Shown here: positions 6,648 through 17,500 of the stretch, one piece after another
Layout of the letters: every line of letters starts with the position of its first letter
Numbering within the stretch: position 1 is the first letter of the stretch
Origin: Croceibacterium_B sp035470785
GTDB lineage: Bacteria; Pseudomonadota; Alphaproteobacteria; Sphingomonadales; Sphingomonadaceae
NCBI GenBank assembly: GCA_035470785.1
Contig: DATIQN010000063.1
Coordinates: forward strand, 1 to 23,285
Reading direction: 5' to 3'
DNA length: 23,285 bases
The notes under the pieces: model-generated
Seen by the model: only the letters and a program-made list of their open reading frames with translations
Databases searched by the model: none
What the model was told of the DNA's origin: nothing
Made by a program: the position numbers and the translations under genes

Positions 6648-7175
6648 ATGGCCACCGCACCCGCTCCGAAGATAGCCGCGCGCAAGTATTCGCCAGACGC
6701 GATTCACTTGCTGCGCACCGCCCAACTCAACAACGTCGCCTTGTCGCGGATGGCGGACCAGAAGGCCTCGATCCTGATGGGCGCGACGTTCGTGGTCTTC
6801 TCGCTCACCGTCGGCCGGACGCTCTCGGGCGCGTTGTCGTACCCGCTGCTGCTCCTCGGCGGGTTCGCCTTCGCCAGCACGCTGTGCGCGGTGGCTGCAG
6901 TGATGCCGTCGCTCGGCGCGCCGGCGAAGACGGCCGAGGGGATGAACCGGCTGTTCTTCGGCCACTTCGCCCGGCTCGACGAGGCGGAGTGGACCGAAAG
7001 CGTGCTCGACGACCTGCAGACCGACGAGGGCACCTTTCGGATGATGCTGCATGACATCCACCAGCACGGCAGCATGCTGCTGCACCGCAAGTACCGTTTC
7101 CTCGGCTATGCCTACCGCGTGTTCGTCGCCGGGCTGATCCTGACGCTGGTGGCCTTCGCCGTCGAGAAGCTCTGA
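6648..7175 (+). CDS. Pycsar effector-type membrane protein (DUF5706, PycTM-like)
   Basis: This is a 175-residue protein. The N-terminal helix carries Leu-Leu-Arg-Thr-Ala-Gln-Leu-Asn-Asn then Met-Ala-Asp-Gln-Lys-Ala-Ser-Ile-Leu, the hallmark stretch of the DUF5706/Pycsar-effector family. Two adjacent membrane segments follow (about 43-57 and 65-86), then a soluble helical region, and a third segment at about 152-172. In characterised Pycsar systems, PycTM is activated by cCMP or cUMP from a neighbouring PycC cyclase and disrupts the membrane during phage infection. No cyclase is present in this window, so a defence role is not supported by context. ATG 6648 is preferred over longer in-frame starts because GGGGAGAG precedes it and the upstream extension enters the IS flank. 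It ends 4 bp from the convergent gdhA stop. Confidence 0.75.
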   Translation: MATAPAPKIAARKYSPDAIHLLRTAQLNNVALSRMADQKASILMGATFVVFSLTVGRTLSGALSYPLLLLGGFAFASTLCAVAAVMPSLGAPAKTAEGMNRLFFGHFARLDEAEWTESVLDDLQTDEGTFRMMLHDIHQHGSMLLHRKYRFLGYAYRVFVAGLILTLVAFAVEKL

Positions 7176-7179
7176 GCCT

Positions 7180-8535
<1,356 letters not shown>

Positions 8536-8553
8536 CACTGTTCCTCCCCCTAC

Positions 8554-8567
8554 TGCCCTTTCGGGCA
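8554..8567 (-). promoter_or_regulatory. Small hairpin in the gdhA leader
   Basis: On the minus strand TGCCC-GAAA-GGGCA forms a perfect 5-bp stem with a GNRA tetraloop, a few bases upstream of the gdhA ribosome-binding site. It could stabilise the leader or modulate translation; a role is inferred only. Confidence 0.35.
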
Positions 8568-8587
8568 CCCACGCCAAGACAATACCC

Positions 8588-8601
8588 ATTCGCTCGCGAA
8601 T
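8588..8601. promoter_or_regulatory. Palindrome in the divergent gdhA / redox-operon promoter region
   Basis: ATTCGC-TC-GCGAAT is a perfect 6-bp palindrome with 2-bp spacer in the 145-bp gap (8536-8680) between the divergent genes. It is a candidate operator for either side. No clear -10/-35 pair was recognised. Confidence 0.3.
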
Positions 8602-8680
8602 TCAAGTGAATCGGGTTGCTCTTCGTTTGCCGATGGCGCACCTTCGGCCGGCGGTAGAGAATCTGTGCGGGGGGTTGCAC

Positions 8681-9376
8681 GTGTTCGATCGGGGCCTTCG
8701 CGGCATTGTCGCCAGTTTCGCCGGAGCGCTCGCGCTGGCTGCTCCAATCCACGCACAGCCGACGGCCCCGCTTGCCAGCCAGAGCTTCCAGATCGGCACC
8801 GGGGGCGCCCAATGCGCAGCGCAGGGCGAACGCCTCGGCAATGCCCGCCACACCGTGTTCGACCGCAAGTGGGCGCTCATCTGCAGCGACGTTGAGCGGC
8901 CGATCGGCGCGGCTTACAGTTGGAAGGCCGCACCAGATGTCGAACGGCAGGTGAGCTTGTCGCGCGACACTGCGCTCGAGTGCGGTCCGTCGGGCGGCAC
9001 GCCCGATGCCGCCCCGGGCATTACCATGCGCCGCTGTCGCGATCCCAAGTCGGGCCTCGAATGGCTGTCTTACCAGGCGTCCTCCGCGGGCCGGACAAGC
9101 GTCGTCGAAGGCCTGGCCGCGTTCGAAAGCGCGCTGCGGCTCGCGCTCGCCAACCTGCTCCAGGATCGCAGCGTCCCGGGCGAAGTGGCGATCGCCACGA
9201 CCGGGGGCGCTGGTTCGCTGGCCGAAGCGCGGGCGAGCCTTGGCGACACCGGGTTGCTGATCGGTCCGGGCTATCATCGCAACAACGCGGGCGAACACGG
9301 CGGGGCTGAGGACCTTTGGTTGCTGCAGTGCGACCCGAAGCAGGAGGGCTGCCCGCAGCGGGATAGCGCGAAGTGA
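8681..9376 (+). CDS. Exported protein of unknown function, first gene of the multihaem operon
   Basis: This is a 231-residue protein from GTG 8681, preceded by GGGGGG. The start gives a clean signal peptide (basic head Asp-Arg-Gly-Leu-Arg, hydrophobic core, Ala-x-Ala-type cleavage near residue 25). A longer frame from 8606 would bury the signal. The mature part has six Cys, possibly disulfides, and no haem motif. Its body (Phe-Asp-Arg-x5-Ile-Cys and Glu-Gly-Leu-Ala-Ala-Phe-Glu-Ser-Ala-Leu-Arg) resembles the N-terminal exported region of CHAT-domain proteins of sphingomonads as I remember them, but no CHAT protease domain is present here. Its stop overlaps the next start in GTGA, so it is translationally coupled to the pentahaem cytochrome. 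Confidence 0.75.
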   Translation: MFDRGLRGIVASFAGALALAAPIHAQPTAPLASQSFQIGTGGAQCAAQGERLGNARHTVFDRKWALICSDVERPIGAAYSWKAAPDVERQVSLSRDTALECGPSGGTPDAAPGITMRRCRDPKSGLEWLSYQASSAGRTSVVEGLAAFESALRLALANLLQDRSVPGEVAIATTGGAGSLAEARASLGDTGLLIGPGYHRNNAGEHGGAEDLWLLQCDPKQEGCPQRDSAK

Positions 9377-10740
9377 TCGACAAGCATCTTGCATCACGTT
9401 GGCTGGTGCCGGTCCTGGCGCTCCTCGCCCTTCAGGGCGTACCACTGCCGTCCGTCGCCGGTGCCCAGGGCCTGGCGCGATACGAAGGGGTTGCCTCATG
9501 CGCGGGCTCGACTTGTCATGGCCGCGCGGAAGGCAACGGCGAAGTCGTTCGCCAGGACGAGATCGCCACCTGGCAGGAACCCTCGGCGCCGAGCGGGGCG
9601 CACAGCCGTGCCTATGCAGTGCTGGACAGGCCGCGCGGCCGGCAGATTGCGGCGACGCTCGGCCTCGGCAAACCGACTTCGGCCGGCGAATGTCTCGGTT
9701 GCCACTCCACGCCGGTCGCCCCGGCTCGGCGCGGTCCGCAATTTCAGATTTCCGATGGGGTCGGCTGCGAGGCGTGCCACGGCCCAGCTTCGGGTTGGCT
9801 CGCGAGTCATTACGCGATGGGTGGAACTCACCCGGCAAACGTCGCCGCCGGTCTGGTCCCGCTCGAACAGCCGCAAGTGCGCGCGAGGGTTTGCCTCGAT
9901 TGCCATTTCGGCAGCGCGGCCAACGGCCAGTTCGTCACGCATCGCCTGATGGCGGCAGGGCATCCGCGCATTTCGTTTGAACTCGACCTGTTCTCGGCGA
10001 TGCAGCAACATCACGATGTCGATGCCGACTATGCTGCGCGCAAAGGGCGGCCGAGCAGCGTGCGACTATGGGCGGTGGGCCAGGCGGAGGCAGTGCGCCG
10101 TTCGGTTGATCTGTTCGCCCGGCCCGATCGGGGCACGTGGGGTATTTTCCCCGAATTTTATTTCTACGATTGCCACAGTTGCCATCGCTCGATCACCGAC
10201 GGGCCCGAGCGCAAGCTGACCTTCGAGACCAATCCCGGCCGTCCGATCCCGTTTGGAATGCCGCCGTACAACGATGAGAACATGATCATGCTCTCCGCCG
10301 CCGCGCGCGTGCTCGCGCCGGGCCAGGCGGTCGGTTTCGATGCGGCGAGCAGGGATTTCCACCGCGCGATGGGCGAAGGGCGCCTGCAAGCCGTGGCCGC
10401 CGCCCGGCGGCTCGGCGCTTCTGCCGGAGCCCTGTCGGACGCGCTGGCTCGCGGCAGTTACGGCGGTGATGAGGCGTTCAGGGTGATTGCCACAATCGCC
10501 GACAAGGCCACTTCGCCGCGCTTCACCGATTACGCGGGCTCGGCGCAGGCGGTGATGGCCGTCGACACCCTGCTCAACGCGCTGGTCCGCGAGGGGCCGG
10601 TGACGGTCGGCGCGGCCGCGGGGATTCGCGCCGATATCAACCGCGCTTACGCCGCCGTGCGCAGCCCACAGACGTACGATCCCACGAGTTTCCGTGCCGC
10701 GCTCGGCAAGGCGGCAGCCAGCATTGAGGCGTTGCGATGA
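9373..10740 (+). CDS. Periplasmic pentahaem cytochrome c (cytochrome c554-like)
   Basis: This is a 455-residue protein with signal peptide (about 1-31). Four standard haem motifs are seen: Cys107-Leu-Gly-Cys-His, Cys132-Glu-Ala-Cys-His, Cys174-Leu-Asp-Cys-His and Cys267-His-Ser-Cys-His. A fifth, non-standard one is Cys43-Ala-Gly-Ser-Thr-Cys48-His49 (CX4CH). All lie in the first 275 residues, with many further His for axial ligation. The His-Tyr and Gly-Cys-Glu-x-Cys-His-Gly-Pro context fits the cytochrome c554/hydroxylamine-oxidoreductase-like multihaem fold. The C-terminal 180 residues are helical and haem-free. The GTG start at 9373 sits in a GTGA overlap with the upstream stop; its own stop overlaps the next gene in ATGA. 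Probable role: periplasmic electron carrier or reductase between inner- and outer-membrane parts (inference). Confidence 0.85.
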   Translation: MIDKHLASRWLVPVLALLALQGVPLPSVAGAQGLARYEGVASCAGSTCHGRAEGNGEVVRQDEIATWQEPSAPSGAHSRAYAVLDRPRGRQIAATLGLGKPTSAGECLGCHSTPVAPARRGPQFQISDGVGCEACHGPASGWLASHYAMGGTHPANVAAGLVPLEQPQVRARVCLDCHFGSAANGQFVTHRLMAAGHPRISFELDLFSAMQQHHDVDADYAARKGRPSSVRLWAVGQAEAVRRSVDLFARPDRGTWGIFPEFYFYDCHSCHRSITDGPERKLTFETNPGRPIPFGMPPYNDENMIMLSAAARVLAPGQAVGFDAASRDFHRAMGEGRLQAVAAARRLGASAGALSDALARGSYGGDEAFRVIATIADKATSPRFTDYAGSAQAVMAVDTLLNALVREGPVTVGAAAGIRADINRAYAAVRSPQTYDPTSFRAALGKAAASIEALR

Positions 10741-12719
10741 AGCTCTTGATCGGCAGGATCGCCGCGCTGGCATTGGCCCTCACGCTGGCAGCGTGCGGTG
10801 GCGGCGGCGGTTCCACGGGTGGCGGCGGCAGTTCGTCCGGAGGGAGTGGAGGTTCCTCGGGTGGCGGCGGGGCGGGCAACGGCACGCTCTACACTGTGCC
10901 CGCTGCCGAATCGCTCAGCACTGCCGATGTCGGCACCATCGTCGCCCACGCCGCGGCGCAGGCCAAGGGGCAGGGCACTCCGGCGACGATCGTCGTCGTC
11001 GATCGCGTCGGCAACGTCCTTGCCGTGTTCGGGATGACCGGTGCCACGCCTACCGCGCACATCGCCGACGCGCCCAACGGCGCCAACATCGATGCCCAGG
11101 GGCTCAACGTGCCGGCGCCGGCCGCCGCGCTCGCCAAAGCGCTGACCGGGGCCTACCTGTCGAGCGGCGGCAATGCCTTCTCGAGCCGCACCGCCAGCAT
11201 GATTGTGCAGCAGCACTTCCCGCCTTCGCCGAGCACCGTCGGGCTCGAAAGCGGCCCACTGTTCGGCGTGCAGTTCAGCCAGCTGCCGTGCTCCGACCTC
11301 AACGCTCGATTTGGCGCCGCCGGCCCAGCCGCCATGATCGGGCCCAAGCGCTCGCCGCTCGGCCTCGCCGCCGATCCGGGCGGGTTTCCGCTGTACAAGA
11401 ACGGCGTGCTCGTCGGCGGGATCGGGGTGATGGCCGACGGCCAGTACAGCTTCGACCCGAACGTGCTCGACACCGATCGGGACACCGACGAGGCAATCGC
11501 GCTCGCCGGTACGGTCGGGTTCGAAGCCCCCGATGCCATTCGTGCTGACCGCATCTACGTCGATGGGACGCAGTTGCGGTACTCCGATGCAAGCTACGCG
11601 AGCCTGTTCGACAACTCGAGCGCGACTTACGCCAACACCGCGCCCGCGCTCGGTTCGCTGGTTGCGTTGACCGGATACTACCCTGGCGGTGCGTTGCGTG
11701 CGGGCGCGGCCTACGGCACCGAAGCCTCGGGCATCCGCGCCTCAACCGCGGCCGAATTCAGCAACCGCGATGCCTTCGTGCTCAGCGACGGCGCGGGGAA
11801 TGACCGCTTCGCGATCCGCGGCGGCACCGATGCCGGCGACGTGACGCAACCGCTCAGCGCCGCCGAAGTGCGCGCGCTGCTCGAACAGGCGTTTGCGGTG
11901 ATGTCGCGCGCGCGAGCGCAGATCCGCCAGCCGCTTGATAGCCGGGCGCAAGTTTCGATATCGGTGGTCGATACGCGCGGGCAGGTGCTTGGCATAGTTC
12001 GCGCACCCGATGCACCGCTGTTCGGCATCGACGTCAGCTTGCAGAAAGCGCGCACCGCGACCTTCTTCTCCGGTCCACACGCTGCGAATGAGTTGTCGGC
12101 CGACCCTAGCGCGGACGTCCGCGCTTTCGTCGCCAAGGTGCGAACGTTCCTTAACGACCCCAACGCGCTGACCGGAACTTACGCCTTCGCCGACCGATCG
12201 GGCGGCAACTTGTCGCGGCCGTATTTCCCGGACGGACAAGTCGGCAACCCCAACGGACCGCTGTCGCGGCCGATCGCGCAATGGAACCCGTTCACCACCG
12301 GGCTGCAATCGGCGTTGGTGATCGGCAACCTCGCCCAGCACCTTGGTTACGTCACCGGCGCCAGCGCCAGCGACACGCCGCCGCAGTGCACTTCGCTTCC
12401 CGACGCGGCGGCGGGGCAGAAGCGGCTGCAGAACGGGATCCAGATTTTCCCGGGCTCGGTGCCGATCTACCGCGGAAACGTGCTGATCGGCGGGATCGGC
12501 GTCTCGGGTGACGGTATCGATCAGGACGACATGATCAGCTTCCTCGGAGCCAACAATGCCGGCGTACAGCTCGGCGGGTTCGGCAACGCGCCGGTCGGCA
12601 TTCGCGCCGACAACATCGTTGTGAACGTGGGCGGCGCCATGGTTCGATTGCGATACGTCAACTGCCCCTTCGCGCCGTTCCTCGACAGCGCGCAGCAGAA
12701 TGTCTGCCAGGGCCTGTAG
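10737..12719 (+). CDS. Lipoprotein with two HbpS/GlcG-like domains
   Basis: This is a 660-residue protein. The signal ends in a lipobox Leu-Thr-Leu-Ala-Ala-Cys20, so it is probably lipid-anchored; residues 21-48 are a Gly/Ser linker. Two related domains follow (about 50-300 and 370-650). Each has a 'Val-x-Asp-x-x-Gly-x-Val-Leu' strand early (Val-Asp-Arg-Val-Gly-Asn-Val-Leu; Val-Asp-Thr-Arg-Gly-Gln-Val-Leu) and a late Val-Leu-(Val/Ile)-Gly-Gly-Ile-Gly-Val hairpin, the pattern of HbpS/GlcG-type proteins (PF03928). Some members bind haem or corrinoids, others are of unknown role. Here, between two multihaem cytochrome genes, haem handling or a structural role in the outer-membrane complex is possible (inference). 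It has no CXXCH. It starts in an ATGA overlap and shares 1 nt with the next start. Confidence 0.78.
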   Translation: MKLLIGRIAALALALTLAACGGGGGSTGGGGSSSGGSGGSSGGGGAGNGTLYTVPAAESLSTADVGTIVAHAAAQAKGQGTPATIVVVDRVGNVLAVFGMTGATPTAHIADAPNGANIDAQGLNVPAPAAALAKALTGAYLSSGGNAFSSRTASMIVQQHFPPSPSTVGLESGPLFGVQFSQLPCSDLNARFGAAGPAAMIGPKRSPLGLAADPGGFPLYKNGVLVGGIGVMADGQYSFDPNVLDTDRDTDEAIALAGTVGFEAPDAIRADRIYVDGTQLRYSDASYASLFDNSSATYANTAPALGSLVALTGYYPGGALRAGAAYGTEASGIRASTAAEFSNRDAFVLSDGAGNDRFAIRGGTDAGDVTQPLSAAEVRALLEQAFAVMSRARAQIRQPLDSRAQVSISVVDTRGQVLGIVRAPDAPLFGIDVSLQKARTATFFSGPHAANELSADPSADVRAFVAKVRTFLNDPNALTGTYAFADRSGGNLSRPYFPDGQVGNPNGPLSRPIAQWNPFTTGLQSALVIGNLAQHLGYVTGASASDTPPQCTSLPDAAAGQKRLQNGIQIFPGSVPIYRGNVLIGGIGVSGDGIDQDDMISFLGANNAGVQLGGFGNAPVGIRADNIVVNVGGAMVRLRYVNCPFAPFLDSAQQNVCQGL

Positions 12720-14563
12720 TGCTGGCGTCGCTGCTTCTCCCTTTGCTGGCCCAGGCTGCCGCGCAGCCTGCGCCCGCGCCGAATCAGCAGCCGCAGCGAG
12801 CGACGCCCCAGGACGATCAGCAAGCGCCGCCCCCCGTCGACAGCGGCGTGATCGAGGGTCGCCGGCGCCCGGGCTACGTCGCGCCGCTTCCTCCGCCGGT
12901 CACCCAGGACAATCCCGGTGCGGTGCGCGCGCCGCCGCCATCGGCGTTCCCGACCGACCAGGTGCCGATTCCTGACCGGTGGCGGCTGATCCAGTCGCTC
13001 GGCCTGGTCACCGAGCACTGGTACGATCCGTACAACCAGAACACCTTGAAGGGCGATCGCCCGATCGACCGCGCCAAGGTGCCGTGGCTGCCGATCAAGG
13101 GCGATGACTGGTTCTTCACCCTGAGCGCGGTCAGCGACAGCGTGCTCGAACCGCGCACGTTTCCAATCCCGGCCGGAGTGCAGACCACCGAACGGCCGCA
13201 AAGCCTCGACGTGTTCGGCAAGGATGCCAGCTACGTTGCCTCGCAGACGTTCATCGTCGGCGCGGCGCTGACCAAGGGCAGCACCGCGTTCAAGCCGCCG
13301 GAGATCGAATACCGCCTGACCCTGGCGCTCAATTTCAACTACGCCGACGTGCCCGAGCGGCGCGTGCTGTTCGTCCAGCCGTCGAAGCCGACCCACCGGT
13401 TCGATCACTTCCTCGGCGTGCAGGAAGCCTTCGTCGACTATCACCTGCGCAACGTCTCGGCGCGCTACGACTTCGATTCCATCCGCGTCGGCATCCAGCC
13501 GTTCCAGTCCGACTTTCGCGGGTTCCTGTTCAACGACGAGCAACTCGGCGTGCGCCTGTTCGGCAACCGGGACGACAACCGTTTCCAGTACAACATTGCA
13601 GCGTTCTGGCGCCTCGAGAAGGACACCAACAGTGGGCTAAACGCCGTGCTGCAGCGCCCTCGCGACGACTGGGTGTTCGTAGCCAACCTCTATCGCCAGG
13701 ACTTCCTCATTCCGGCGCTCACGAGCCAGGTCACGGTAGTCTATAACCGCAACCGCGAAGGCAAAGGGATCGAGATCGACGACAACGGCTTTCCCGTTCG
13801 TCCGGCGCTGATCGGCGACCTGCGCGGGCGCGACTACGACGTGTTCTACGTCGGCTACAACGTCGACGGCCATATCGGGCGAGTCAACCTGACGGGGAGC
13901 GTTTACGGCGCCTTCGGGCAGGACCGGAACAGCATCTTCACCAGCAAGCCGGCCGACATCCGCGCGATGTTCGCTGCCGCCGAGCTGAGCTACGACCACG
14001 ACTGGATGCGCTTTCGCCTGTCGGGTGCCTACGCCAGCGGCGACCACCATCCGTACGACAATATCGAGAACGGCTTCGACGCGATCGTCGAGAACCCGAT
14101 CTTTGCCGGGGCCGATACCAGCTACTGGATCCGCCAGGCTATCCCCTTCGCCGGCGGAGGTCGGGTGATCTCGATCAGCGGGCGCAACGGCCTGCTCAAC
14201 GACCTGCGCTCGTCGAAGGACCAGGGGCAATCGAACTTCAATAATCCCGGATTGGTGCTGGGCGGCGTGGGCGCCGATTTCGACGTTCTGCCCGAGCTGC
14301 GCGTATCCGCCAACGCCAACCACCTTTGGTTCGAGAATACCGCCGTGCTTGAGACCCTGCGCAACGAAGGCAGCATTCCGCGCGACATTGGCTGGGACTT
14401 GTCCGCCGCGACGATCTGGCGGCCCAAGGCGACACAGAACATCGTCGCCCGGCTCTCGGCTGCGGCGCTGGTTGCGGGAAGCGGGTTCCGCGACCTGTTC
14501 GACAACGTCGGCAACCACAAGGTTTACGCCTCGGTGTTGGCCAACGTGATCGTGAGCTACTGA
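12719..14563 (+). CDS. Outer-membrane beta-barrel protein (porin-like)
   Basis: This is a 614-residue protein. A short hydrophobic leader ends near Ala-Gln-Ala-Ala-Ala, followed by a Gln/Pro-rich stretch (about 15-85). From about residue 100 on come alternating hydrophobic/polar strands rich in Tyr, Asn, Phe and Asp, ending in Val-Ile-Val-Ser-Tyr, an aromatic C-terminus typical of outer-membrane barrels. I cannot assign it to MtrB/PioB or alginate-export families with confidence. It is encoded between lipoprotein and decahaem-protein genes, so it may be the outer-membrane sheath of an electron conduit, or a transporter for the substrate. The GTG start overlaps the previous stop by 1 nt (TAGTG); the leader lacks the usual basic residues, a mild doubt about the exact start. 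Confidence 0.82.
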   Translation: MLASLLLPLLAQAAAQPAPAPNQQPQRATPQDDQQAPPPVDSGVIEGRRRPGYVAPLPPPVTQDNPGAVRAPPPSAFPTDQVPIPDRWRLIQSLGLVTEHWYDPYNQNTLKGDRPIDRAKVPWLPIKGDDWFFTLSAVSDSVLEPRTFPIPAGVQTTERPQSLDVFGKDASYVASQTFIVGAALTKGSTAFKPPEIEYRLTLALNFNYADVPERRVLFVQPSKPTHRFDHFLGVQEAFVDYHLRNVSARYDFDSIRVGIQPFQSDFRGFLFNDEQLGVRLFGNRDDNRFQYNIAAFWRLEKDTNSGLNAVLQRPRDDWVFVANLYRQDFLIPALTSQVTVVYNRNREGKGIEIDDNGFPVRPALIGDLRGRDYDVFYVGYNVDGHIGRVNLTGSVYGAFGQDRNSIFTSKPADIRAMFAAAELSYDHDWMRFRLSGAYASGDHHPYDNIENGFDAIVENPIFAGADTSYWIRQAIPFAGGGRVISISGRNGLLNDLRSSKDQGQSNFNNPGLVLGGVGADFDVLPELRVSANANHLWFENTAVLETLRNEGSIPRDIGWDLSAATIWRPKATQNIVARLSAAALVAGSGFRDLFDNVGNHKVYASVLANVIVSY

Positions 14564-17500
14564 TGCGCGGGGGCAGGCTTCTAGCACTGCTGGCCTTGCT
14601 GCTGGCCTTCGCCGTCGCTGGCTCTGCGCAATTGAGCGCGGCCGAAGGCGAGAAGGCCGTCGAGCGGCATTACGTCACCGCGCCGTCCGCGCCGCAGGAG
14701 GAAACCCTGGCGCGGATGGCCGCCAAGTCCTCCGGCTGCGTCTCGTGCCATACCGCCAGCGACGCGCCGACGATGCACACGACGCCCGCGGTGCATCTCG
14801 GCTGCGCCGATTGCCACGGCGGCGACGCGACCGTGATTGGCGATGCCAATCTGGCCCACGATAACCCCGCGTACGTTGCCGCGCGCGACCGGGCGCACGT
14901 GCTGCCGCGCTATCCCGGCAGCTGGCACTATCCGGATTCGGCGAACCCGAAAGAAAGCTACACCCTGCTCAATCGCGAGGCGCCCGAGTTCGTGCGCTTC
15001 GTCAATCCGAGCGACTATCGCGTGGCCCGCGAAGCCTGCGGAGCGTGTCATGTCGAGCAGATCGAGGCGGCCGAGCGCTCGCTGATGTCGAACGCGGCGA
15101 TGTTTTGGGCGGCGGCGGCGTACAACAATGGCATTCTGCCCTTCAAGACCGCCGCGCTGGGCGAAGCCTACACGCGCGACGGGCAACCGGCGAAGGTCGT
15201 CAGTCCGGGCAATCCGCCCGGCACCGTGACCGACAAGCAAAAGGCGCGCGGCGCGCTCGCCGAGCTCTATCCACTGCCGACCTGGCAGGTCGTCCCGCCG
15301 TCGGATGTGTTCCGGGTGTTCGAGCAGGGTGGACGCACCATCAATCCGTCGTTCCCCGAGATCGGCAATCCGAATTCGAGCGGCAGCATCCAGAAGCTGG
15401 AGGAACCGGGCCGGCCCGATCTCAGGCAATCGAACCGCGGCCCCGGCACCGGGCTGCGCGTCGCGATCGCGGTGCTCAACCTGCACAAGACGCGGCTCAA
15501 TGATCCGTACATGTGGTTCATGGGCACCAACGACCAGCCGGGCGACTATCGCCATTCGGGCTGCGCGGGGTGCCACGTGGTCTACGCCAACAGCCGCGAG
15601 CCGCGCGAAAGCCTGACGTATGCCCAATACGGCCGCGACGGGCAGACGATCACCGTCGATCCGACGATTGCCAACGATCACGGCGCGCTGCGCGAGCCGG
15701 GCAAGCCCGAGGGCGAAAGCGGCCATCCGCTGCAGCACGTCTTCACCCGCTCGATCCCGACCTCACAGTGCATGACCTGCCACATGCACCAGCCGAACAT
15801 CTTCCTGAACTCGTTCCTCGGCTACACGATGTGGGACTACGAGGCCGACGCGCCCAAGATGTGGCCCGAGAAGCAGAAATATCCGACGGCCGAAGAGCGG
15901 CTCAACGTGCTCGAGCGCAATCCGGAAGGCGCCGCTCCCAAGGGCAAGTGGGCCGACGTCGATTTCCTGCGCAACGTCCACGACCTCAACCCGCAGCTCA
16001 AGGACACGCAGTTCGCCGACTACCACGGCCACGGCTGGAACTTCCGCGCGGTGTTCAAGCGCGACCGCGAAGGCAACCTGCTCGACGCCGACGGCAAGAT
16101 CGTCAGCCCCGACGATCCGCAGAAATGGCGCAAGGACGGCGAGGGCGCGTTCGTTCCGCCTGGCGTGAACCCGGGCAAGGCGGTGCACCTGATGGACATC
16201 CATGCCGAGAAGGGGATGCAGTGCGCCGACTGCCACTTCGAGCATGACAGCCACGGCAGCGGCCTGATCATGAGCGAGGTGGCGAGCGCGATCGAGATCG
16301 GATGCAAGGATTGCCACGGCACCGCCGACGCCTATCCCACGCTGCTGACCAGCGGGCCGGCCGCGCCGCCCAAGGGCCACGACCTGTCGCTGCTGCGCAA
16401 TCCCGACGGCCAGCGCCGCTTCGAGTGGACGTACGACAGCATGGGCCGCAAGCAGCTGATCCAGCGCTCGATCGTCGATCCCAAGCTCGAATGGCGGGTC
16501 AGCTTGGTCAAGGACAGCGTCGATCCCTCCAATCCGCATTTCAACGCCAAGGCCGCGCGCGCCAAGCTGATGAGCAAGCTGGGCGCCGAAGACGGCAAGT
16601 TCGCCTTCGGGCTCGGCATTGCGCCCGGCGAACGGGCGCACAAGGATGGCGAGATGGCGTGCTTCACCTGCCACCTCTCGTGGACCACCAGCTGCGGCGG
16701 CTGTCACTTACCGATCGAGGCCAACTGGAAAACCGCGACGCATCACTACGAGGGGGAGACGACGCGCAACTTCGCGACCTACAATCCGCAGGTTGCGCGC
16801 GATGAGATGTTCCAGCTCGGCGTCCACCAGAACACCAAGGGTAACGAGATCGCGCCGGTGCGAAGTAGCTCGGCGCTTGTGCTTTCGAGTACCAACATCA
16901 ACCGCGAGCGGATCTACGTCCAGCAGCCGCCGATCAGCGCGGTCGGCTTCTCGAGCCAGGCCTTCGCGCCGCATTTCCCGCACACCGTACGCACGACCGA
17001 GACCAAGACCTGCTCCGACTGTCACTTGTCGGCCAACGACGACAACAACGCGATCATGGCGCAACTGATGCTGCTCGGGACGAACTACGTGAACTTCGTC
17101 GGCCTCAACGCCTGGACGGGACTTGCCGGCGGCTTCGAGGCAGTTCGGGTGACAGAGTGGGACGAGCCGCAGGCGGTGCTCGGCTCGTACCTGCACAAGT
17201 ACGCGTACCCGGATTATTACCGCCAGTTCGTCGAGGGTAACGGCCGCGAACTGAAGGACTGGACTCGCGGAGAGACGCTCGACAAGAAGCTTTCCGGCGA
17301 GACGCATCCGCTCGAGCGCTTCCAGAACGTTGTGAAGGGGACCGGCGACAAGGTCGGCTGCCTGCAGCTGCGCGGCGAATATATGTACGTCGCGCAGGGG
17401 AAGGGCGGGTTCGAAGTCTACGACGTCGCCTCGATCGCCAACAAGGGCGTCTCGGAGAAGATCCTCAGCGGGCCGTTCTCGCCGCTCGGCCACGATACCC

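Noticed and set aside
12521..13543. Minus-strand frame of 340 codons
   Set aside because: Antisense shadow of the barrel gene; no signal peptide or domain.
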